This document shows positions 58,282 to 63,562 of a stretch of DNA of 63,562 nt, piece by piece. The DNA comes from Limnohabitans sp. Rim8 (GTDB lineage: Bacteria; Pseudomonadota; Gammaproteobacteria; Burkholderiales; Burkholderiaceae_C). The stretch lies in assembly GCF_945901735.1 (NCBI RefSeq), contig NZ_CAMDLM010000024.1, positions 1-63,562 of the forward strand. Direction: 5' to 3'. The first letter of the stretch is position 1; every line of letters begins with the position of its first letter. Under the pieces are notes generated by a model. The model was not told the origin of the DNA, did not search any database, and worked only from the letters and a program-made list of their open reading frames with translations. A program made the position numbers and the translations under genes.

Positions 58282-59048
58282 GCCCCGTCCTGTGACCAAA
58301 GCCGCGCGCAGGTCTGACTCCAGGCCTGCAGGTGATCGTGCTCGGTCAAATCCACTTTCAAGGGCGTGACCACCACATGGCCCTCGTTTGCCGCATGGAA
58401 ATCGGTGCCGACGCTGTCGTCCATGGCCGCGCCGGCTGCGCCAATCCAGTACATGGTCTGGCCCCTGGGGTCAACCTGGGTGATGACCGGCTCGGCCGCA
58501 TGCCGCCGCCCGAGGCGACACACCTTGGGCGACTTGATCTGCTCAAAAGGCAAGTTGGGAATGTTCACGTTCAGCAACCAAGGCTGCGTGCCAATCAACT
58601 GTTGATGCACCATTTGCTGAACCATGCGCTGCACGGTGCGGGCCGCGGCATCCAGATGCGCCCAGCCTTTGTCGATCTGCGACACCGCGATGGCAGGAAT
58701 GCCAAACAAATACCCCTCCATGGCCGCGCCCACGGTGCCCGAATACAAAGTGTCGTCGCCCATATTGGCGCCATTGTTGATGCCCGAAATCACCAAGTCG
58801 GGCCGGTAACCCAACAAGCCCGTCAAGGCGATGTGCACACAATCGGCGGGGGTGCCATTGACATACCGGAACCCGTTGTCGGCCCGGTTCACATACAACG
58901 GCGTGTGCAGGGTCAAGGCATTTGATTTGGCACTGTTGTTGTGCTCTGGGGCCACCACTTCGACATCGGCAATGCCTTGAAGGGCCGCATGCAAAGCCAC
59001 GATGCCCTCAGCTCGAAAGCCGTCGTCGTTGGAGATCAGGATTTTCAT
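58278..59048 (-). CDS. surE: 5'/3'-nucleotidase SurE
   Basis: A 256-residue SurE. It begins MKILISNDDGFRAEGIVALH with the metal Asp pair D8-D9, then VVAPEHNNSAKSNALTL and the signature ISGINNGANMGDDTLYSGTV. The protein removes phosphate from nucleoside monophosphates and is stress-linked. The ATG at 59048 is fixed by the conserved N-terminus; the frame is open to 59315. It heads the surE-pcm-nlpD operon. Confidence 0.96.
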   Translation of the reverse strand: MKILISNDDGFRAEGIVALHAALQGIADVEVVAPEHNNSAKSNALTLHTPLYVNRADNGFRYVNGTPADCVHIALTGLLGYRPDLVISGINNGANMGDDTLYSGTVGAAMEGYLFGIPAIAVSQIDKGWAHLDAAARTVQRMVQQMVHQQLIGTQPWLLNVNIPNLPFEQIKSPKVCRLGRRHAAEPVITQVDPRGQTMYWIGAAGAAMDDSVGTDFHAANEGHVVVTPLKVDLTEHDHLQAWSQTCARLWSQDGA

Positions 59049-59220
59049 AGATGAACGATTGAGGAATTGGCCATTGTAGGGCGATCCCGGGGCGAGAACG
59101 GCAGGCCGCTTGCAGCGAAAAGGCCAGACTTGGCATGCGGTCGCTAGGGGGACATGAAGGGCCGGGCCTGACTGCCTAAGATCACCGTTTTTTGAATCAG
59201 ATTCCATTTGGAGAGACGGC

Positions 59221-60195
59221 ATGCATGCTTGGCTTTGTGAGAACCCCACGGGCGTAGACGCCCTCAGCTGGAAAGAGCTGCCCACCCCCACGCCCGGGCC
59301 AGGCCAGGTGCTCATTCAAATTGAGGCGGCCAGCCTGAATTTCCCCGACCTGCTGATCGTGCAAAACAAATACCAGATGAAGCCCGAGTTGCCCTTTGTG
59401 CCGGGCTCGGAATACGCCGGCACGGTGCAAGCCCTGGGCGAAGGCGTGACGCACCTCAAAGTCGGCCAAAGCGTGGCTTGCCTGTCAGGCACGGGCGGCT
59501 TTGGCACCCACACCTTGGCCCCGGCCAAACTGTGCATGCCCTTGCCCGCTGGTTTTCCGGCCACCGATGGCGCGGCCTTCATCATGACTTACGCCACATC
59601 GCACCACGCCTTGGTCGACCGCGCCGCATTGAAAGCTGGAGAGACCGTGCTGGTGCTGGGCGCAGCAGGTGGCGTGGGAACGGCAGCCATCCAGATTGCC
59701 AAGGCCATGGGGGCCAAAGTGATTGCGGCGGCATCCACCGACGAGAAATGCGCCTTGTGCACCACACTGGGGGCCGATGCCACCATCAACTACAGCACCC
59801 AAAACCTGCGTGAGGCCCTGAAAACCCTGACTGAAGGCAAAGGCCCCGATGTGGTGTATGACCCCGTGGGCGGCGATCTGGCCGAGCCTGCTTTCCGCTC
59901 CATCGCCTGGCGCGGGCGCTACCTGGTGGTGGGCTTTGCGGGCGGCCCCATCCCATCGCTGCCGCTGAACCTGCCCTTGCTCAAAGGCGCCTCTTTGGTC
60001 GGTGTTTTTTGGGGCGACTTTGCCAGACGCGAAGCCCAAGCCAACGCGGCCATGATGGGCGAGCTGGCCCAGTGGTACAGCCAAGGCAAGATCAAACCCG
60101 TGCTGGACCGCACCCTGCCCATGAGCGACATCAAAGCCGCCTACGCCTTGATGGGTTCACGCAGCGTCAAGGGCAAACTGGTGATGGTGAATTGA
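59221..60195 (+). CDS. NADPH:quinone oxidoreductase family protein (zinc-free MDR)
   Basis: A 324-residue medium-chain reductase. LPFVPGSEYAGTVQALGEGV is the early catalytic-domain motif, and the NADPH fold has VLVLGAAGGVGTAAIQIAKAM followed by VIAAASTDEKCALCTTLGAD. The zinc-binding residues of true alcohol dehydrogenases are missing, so a quinone or enoyl reductase role is more likely. It is divergent from surE and not obviously in an operon. Confidence 0.92.
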   Translation: MHAWLCENPTGVDALSWKELPTPTPGPGQVLIQIEAASLNFPDLLIVQNKYQMKPELPFVPGSEYAGTVQALGEGVTHLKVGQSVACLSGTGGFGTHTLAPAKLCMPLPAGFPATDGAAFIMTYATSHHALVDRAALKAGETVLVLGAAGGVGTAAIQIAKAMGAKVIAAASTDEKCALCTTLGADATINYSTQNLREALKTLTEGKGPDVVYDPVGGDLAEPAFRSIAWRGRYLVVGFAGGPIPSLPLNLPLLKGASLVGVFWGDFARREAQANAAMMGELAQWYSQGKIKPVLDRTLPMSDIKAAYALMGSRSVKGKLVMVN

Positions 60196-60234
60196 TGGTC
60201 TGAAAACTGCCCCGCGGCAAGGGGCAGTGGCCAA

Positions 60235-60267
60235 TAAAAAAGCCCGTGTGACGAATCTCACGGGCTT
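60235..60267 (-). terminator. Intrinsic terminator for the autotransporter gene
   Basis: On the minus strand AAGCCCGTGAG...CACACGGGCTT is followed by TTTTTA. The stem is about nine pairs. It lies about 120 bases past the autotransporter stop. A second hairpin at 60208-60228 (CTGCCCC/GGGGCAG), just after the plus-strand reductase gene, has no T-run. Confidence 0.8.
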
Positions 60268-60388
60268 GGCGCTGGCGTCAAAGTGAATTTTTCAGGGACG
60301 ACCAATTGGTTTCCCGCATGTTTCACACTGCTCAAAGTGAAAAGCTATTTGGGTCAGAGTTGGTTGTTAGAGCATATTTCTATTAACA

Positions 60389-62485
60389 TCAAAACCCTAC
60401 AGCGAATCTTGCAAACACAGTCGTTGTCGATACTGCTTGGTGGGCTTCTTGACGGTAGATAGCCGTGATATCTAATTGTTGATTTTTAGCAAATTCAAAG
60501 TTAGCACCTAAAGTTGCAGTTACTCTATTTTTTCTAGGATTAGGGTTGAAGTTAAGCGGGCTGATGCCATCAATGCCAGTAGCTGAGTAAGTACCATTGT
60601 ATGCGCCTGTATCGGTCTCTAAACCCGTACTGGCAAACAGTATTGCTTTTGGCATTAAGCGATAGCTTATGCCTACGCCTGCTAATAAAGTCGTGGCATT
60701 GGTGTTGAGTGCACTGTAAGTCAACGGTGCAGTTACAGAAACAGATGCACTTTCGGTGTAACCTTTCATTTTATTTTGGGTATAGCGTAAACCCATGTAA
60801 GGACTAACAATCAATTCCGGCATTACCGAAAAACCATACTTTGCTGTCATTTGTGCGCCTTGGCTAATCAATTGGGAGCCCCCGCTTCCAAGTTCGCTGG
60901 TGCCAAAGGCTTGGCGGGTAATTGTCATATCCTTTGGCGCATAGGCTGCGGAGCCTTTAACTTCCACTCCTAGGCCATCAGGCGCTTGGCGCCACAGCCC
61001 AAAAAGACCAATCATGGGGATGCTATTGCCTAACTTGACAATGCTTGACCCACTTACCGATAAGTTTTGGTCAATCCATGCACCAATGCGGCTGTTGTTC
61101 TGATTGAGTCTATACGAAGCAATTATGATGCCGCTGGCATTATTTAATTCTTTTGAATGCGTCGAACTGTGACGCCTGCCGGCATTCACACAGATCCCAT
61201 TCATATCGAATACAGAGCAATCAATGGTCAAGCTGTTGACCATCACGGCGTTCTCTAATGCGAAGGTGCTTGTCAAAGCGGTTGCGGTGTTGGCAATAGA
61301 TTGTTGGGTGTCGACCGTAGAAGCACCGGTGACAATTAAATCCCAAATATCAGACGAGGAGTTAACGAGACTCCATCGAAATCCATTGAAGGAGCCCGAG
61401 GTGTTATTTAGGTTAGTGATTGTAATTCCAGAAAAAACACTATTGTAAGTACCTTTTGTTAGCGTAGAAGCACTCACACCCTCAACCCCGCCCCCATAAA
61501 TGGCAAAATTGGTGCTTCCGCTTGGGAAGGTAACTGCCAATTGTCCGTAATTAGATAGGCTCCGAACAATAATGTTGTAGTTGACAGGAAGAATTCCGCT
61601 GTAATTTATTGCTGTCGTTAAGGGGCTTGAAGCATTTCCCCCTTGGAGATTATTAAACGTTGTGATGACCCCTTGACCAAGATTGTTGTATAAATTTCCC
61701 GAACCTGAATCGGAAGTCATGGATCCAACGTTAGTTAGATTAACAATTGTTCCGCTGTTAGTAAGTCCCCATGGTGCATAAATAGTACCGAAATTTTTAA
61801 AGGAATCTACAAATGAATCGCCGCCAAATTCTATACCATTCGATAAGGAGGTAATTAGATTATTATTTACCAGTTCACCAATTCGAACGTTGCTAGTTAA
61901 TCCTCCAAGTCGTCCAGAAATGATACCGTTATTTTCAATGCGATCGACCGTCGCGTTAAGGCTATAAAGCCCAACATAACTATTGCTAGAAATAGTGCCG
62001 TAATTTGAAATAGTTCCAACAGATCCGCTTTCCAAATAAATCCCTGGAAAACCTGACTCACTTCCAGTTGAGGAGATGGTTGCTCCTAAATTGTTTGTAA
62101 TTCTATTAACCGTTCCATAGCTCCATAAGCCAGATTCTGTTCCTGTTATGAAACCAGAATTAATCAAGCTTTGAATATTTCCGGTAGGGCCATTCAAAAT
62201 TCCCGTTTTAATACTCGAAATTGTGGAATTGCTTGTATTGTTTAAAGTCCCTAACTCGCCAGATGCGGAAATGGCATCGCCAGACAAACTTGTTGCTGTG
62301 ACGCTGCCACTTGTGGTGGTCCCTAATGTGAGATTACCGCCGATCCAAGTGATTCCAGTTTCACAAGTACCAGTGAAGATCGTATTGGTTGTTGCAATAG
62401 GACAAGTCTGAGCACCTGCCTTGGAGATGACAACGAATGTGAAAGCTGATGCCAGCGCGATTTGGTAAAACTTGAGAAGGTTCAT
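60389..62485 (-). CDS. Autotransporter with beta-strand-repeat passenger
   Basis: A 698-residue type V secretion protein. The signal peptide MNLLKFYQIALASAFTFVVI ends at KAGA. A passenger of about 400 residues follows, with repeated N-x-G-x-I units such as NSGFITG, NLGATIS and NYGTISS that should fold as a beta-solenoid. Two Cys pairs are present, near the N-terminus and near residue 430. The last 260 residues form the outer-membrane barrel, ending in Phe (VFARFAVGF), as the BAM pathway requires. The gene is clearly richer in A+T than its neighbours, suggesting recent acquisition. The passenger has no recognisable enzyme motif; adhesion is the default guess. Confidence 0.88.
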   Translation of the reverse strand: MNLLKFYQIALASAFTFVVISKAGAQTCPIATTNTIFTGTCETGITWIGGNLTLGTTTSGSVTATSLSGDAISASGELGTLNNTSNSTISSIKTGILNGPTGNIQSLINSGFITGTESGLWSYGTVNRITNNLGATISSTGSESGFPGIYLESGSVGTISNYGTISSNSYVGLYSLNATVDRIENNGIISGRLGGLTSNVRIGELVNNNLITSLSNGIEFGGDSFVDSFKNFGTIYAPWGLTNSGTIVNLTNVGSMTSDSGSGNLYNNLGQGVITTFNNLQGGNASSPLTTAINYSGILPVNYNIIVRSLSNYGQLAVTFPSGSTNFAIYGGGVEGVSASTLTKGTYNSVFSGITITNLNNTSGSFNGFRWSLVNSSSDIWDLIVTGASTVDTQQSIANTATALTSTFALENAVMVNSLTIDCSVFDMNGICVNAGRRHSSTHSKELNNASGIIIASYRLNQNNSRIGAWIDQNLSVSGSSIVKLGNSIPMIGLFGLWRQAPDGLGVEVKGSAAYAPKDMTITRQAFGTSELGSGGSQLISQGAQMTAKYGFSVMPELIVSPYMGLRYTQNKMKGYTESASVSVTAPLTYSALNTNATTLLAGVGISYRLMPKAILFASTGLETDTGAYNGTYSATGIDGISPLNFNPNPRKNRVTATLGANFEFAKNQQLDITAIYRQEAHQAVSTTTVFARFAVGF

Positions 62486-62572
62486 GATAGTAAATAGGTG
62501 AATATGACAAAACTATTTTTAGCCAGTCATCATGATAGATTCTTTTAATTCAAGCAAGCAGTTTATACCCAG

Positions 62573-62892
62573 ATGGCCACCCGAACTACCCACTTATGGC
62601 CACCTCAAACTCCCCCACCTGAATTGATCGGAGACAGGGTCTCAACGCCGACACCGTCGGCACCTATGGGCAGGACGCATGTTCTGGCTTTCCTCGAAGG
62701 AAGGCCAAGGAGTGAATGTCTTGAAATCCAACCAACGCGCCACCGTCATCACGCAACTGGAGCGCAGCACCCCACAGCGCGAGATCGCCAGCATCACCGG
62801 CATCGACCGCAAAACCATTCGCAGCTACCACCGGCGCTGGCTTGCCGATCCTTCAAATTCCCCCGGGGTGGCCACCGACTCTGAGGCCGGAG
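62573..62892 (+). mobile_element. Remnant of an IS21-family insertion sequence (left end plus istA start)
   Basis: A GTG-started frame from about 62712, preceded by AAGGA, encodes NVLKSNQRATVITQLERSTP and then QREIASITGIDRKTIRSYHR, the N-terminal HTH of an IS21-type IstA transposase. It breaks off after about 60 residues. ATGGCCACC repeats at 62573-62581 and 62596-62604 match the multiple terminal repeats at the ends of such elements. No istB or right end follows, so the element is a dead fragment. Beyond it, from about 62895, GTGTCCTAAATTTTATGTAAA may be the end of a different element. The rest of the gene-free stretch 62486-63165 shows no gene I can support. Confidence 0.75.
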
Positions 62893-62991
62893 GGTGTCCT
62901 AAATTTTATGTAAAAGATCTCATGGCAGGAAACGGGGTTTGAGACGCCTTGACCGGGCTGCTGCCGCAGGCCGCCGTCAGGAGCCCATAGC

Positions 62992-63016
62992 AAAAAGCCC
63001 CGCGTGGTGCGGGGCC
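62992..63016 (-). terminator. Intrinsic terminator downstream of the DUF2970 gene
   Basis: On the minus strand GCCCCGC-ACCAC-GCGGGGC is followed by TTTTTG. It lies about 150 bases past the DUF2970 stop and probably ends the cytochrome c/DUF2970 transcript. Confidence 0.75.
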
Positions 63017-63165
63017 TGAGGCTGCCTCAATGCCTGCTGAGCAGGTTGGAGGTCTTTGTACTGGCGGGGCAGAACATACGTCATCACAAACAGCCTAAGT
63101 TTTTGATGGGCACGCCAATCAAGCACTTGGTGTCCAGTTCATCTTTCTAAATGTTGGGGCAGCAA

Positions 63166-63348
63166 TTAGTTGGCTGCCACCATGGCTTTTGCAATGATGA
63201 CGAGTATTCCCACAAAGATTAGAAGCAAAGTCAACCCGATTGCAATCAATACCAGTGGGTTGGTCTGGAAGTCTTCTCCTTGTTTTCGGCCACCTCCGAT
63301 GCCAATGAAGCTCCAAAGCACTGTCTTTAGCGTGTGCAAAGTTTGCAT
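63166..63348 (-). CDS. DUF2970 family small membrane protein
   Basis: A 60-residue protein beginning MQTLHTLKTVLWSFIGIGGG, then RKQGEDFQTNPLVLIAIGLT and a single helix to the end, the DUF2970 pattern (WSF-G-I-R-K motif followed by one membrane helix). The ATG at 63348 is favoured because an AGGAG lies a few bases upstream; a start five codons earlier would overlap that site. It follows the cytochrome c gene by 11 bases. Family members are often found next to cytochrome oxidase genes; the function is unknown. Confidence 0.88.
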   Translation of the reverse strand: MQTLHTLKTVLWSFIGIGGGRKQGEDFQTNPLVLIAIGLTLLLIFVGILVIIAKAMVAAN

Positions 63349-63359
63349 ACGGCTCCTTT

Positions 63360-63562
63360 TCATCGGGTTTTCTGCACGTCAAGTGGCATGACGGCTCCGG
63401 CCTTATGACCCCAAGCATTTCGAACATAAGTCGCCACGGCAGCGACCTCTGAGTCCGAGAGGGTATGACCAAAGGGCGGCATTCCATAGGGGCGCGGGTT
63501 ACCTTCAGTGGTGGGTGCGAAAACACCGCTGAGAATGATCCGCACCAGGTTAACGCTTGAAT
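63360..63562 (-). CDS. C-terminal part of a cytochrome c, cut by window edge
   Basis: About 67 codons of the 3' end of a gene that begins outside the window. The sequence VRIILSGVFAPTTEGNPRPY then GMPPFGHTLSDSEVAAVATY is the C-terminal helix region of a class I c-type cytochrome, with the Met of GMPPF the probable sixth haem ligand and VRNAWG closing the fold. The pattern resembles cytochrome subunits of periplasmic alcohol or sugar dehydrogenases. The haem motif lies beyond the edge, so the call rests on the tail alone. Confidence 0.82.
   Translation of the reverse strand, partial: SSVNLVRIILSGVFAPTTEGNPRPYGMPPFGHTLSDSEVAAVATYVRNAWGHKAGAVMPLDVQKTR

Noticed and set aside
60208..60228. Hairpin after the quinone oxidoreductase gene as a plus-strand terminator
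   Set aside because: The stem is good but no T-run follows on the plus strand.
62980..63090. Short minus-strand frame (about 35 codons) starting MTYVLPRQYKDLQP
   Set aside because: It would run through the terminator hairpin at 62992-63016, has no ribosome-binding site that I trust and matches no family I know.
63050..63150. Plus-strand stretch reading NIRHHKQPKFLMGTPIKHL, possibly the tail of an IS481-type transposase
   Set aside because: The resemblance is too weak and short to support without a database search.

Overview
The window looks like chromosomal DNA of a betaproteobacterium of the Burkholderiales, most likely a Comamonadaceae member close to Limnohabitans, Rhodoferax or Polaromonas. 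The reasons are gene content and order (zapA followed by 6S RNA, the ccoSNOQPG and hemN/fnr block, several Bug-type binding proteins, a DUF3348/DUF802/OmpA/DUF2894 operon), high GC in most genes, and the style of the encoded proteins. This assignment is by recognition, not by alignment. No tRNA, rRNA or CRISPR array was seen.

Layout. 1-7610: the 5' two thirds of dnaE (cut by the window edge), a DUF599 membrane protein, a flavodoxin-like/pirin pair divergent from a LysR regulator, a renalase-like flavoprotein and gluQ. 7819-12147: four overlapping genes encoding DUF3348, a MotA/ZorA-like membrane protein with a very long helical tail, a MotB/ZorB-like OmpA protein, and DUF2894. This is an uncharacterised proton-motor-like module and one of the two most interesting loci. 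12445-18160: a vitamin B12 uptake operon (btuB, a second signal-less BtuF-like protein, btuF, btuC, btuD) behind a cobalamin riboswitch. 18271-19088: a ZapB-like gene, zapA and 6S RNA. 19122-26345: a lower-GC catabolic block (FAA hydrolase, PanE-like reductase, TctABC transporter, CoA ligase, TauE permease).

26376-37721 is the microaerobic respiration region: a SafE/UreH-like membrane protein, hemN, fnr, a FixH-like protein, ccoG, ccoP, ccoQ, ccoO, ccoN, ccoS, ccoI and a universal stress protein. Three good FNR boxes lie in front of hemN, ccoN and ccoI/usp, so the locus encodes the cbb3 oxidase, its assembly factors and its own oxygen-responsive regulator.

37822-50166 is a long minus-strand catabolic cluster with a divergent AraC regulator: glutamine amidotransferase, cytochrome P450, glutamine-synthetase-like ligase, [2Fe-2S] ferredoxin, aldehyde dehydrogenase, class III aminotransferase, Tm-1-like protein, HAD phosphatase, Bug binding protein and malonyl-CoA synthetase. 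The set matches the gamma-glutamyl (Puu) amine pathway function for function, except that a P450/ferredoxin pair takes the place of the PuuB flavin oxidase. This is the second highlight.

50204-60195 holds housekeeping genes: lgt, ilvD, a GlcG-like protein, a Bax-inhibitor-1 family protein, rlmD, a PolB-like exonuclease, nlpD, pcm, surE (no rpoS next to them) and a quinone oxidoreductase. 60389-63562 is an accessory edge: an AT-rich autotransporter, an IS21-type remnant, then a DUF2970 protein and the 3' end of a cytochrome c gene that runs off the window.
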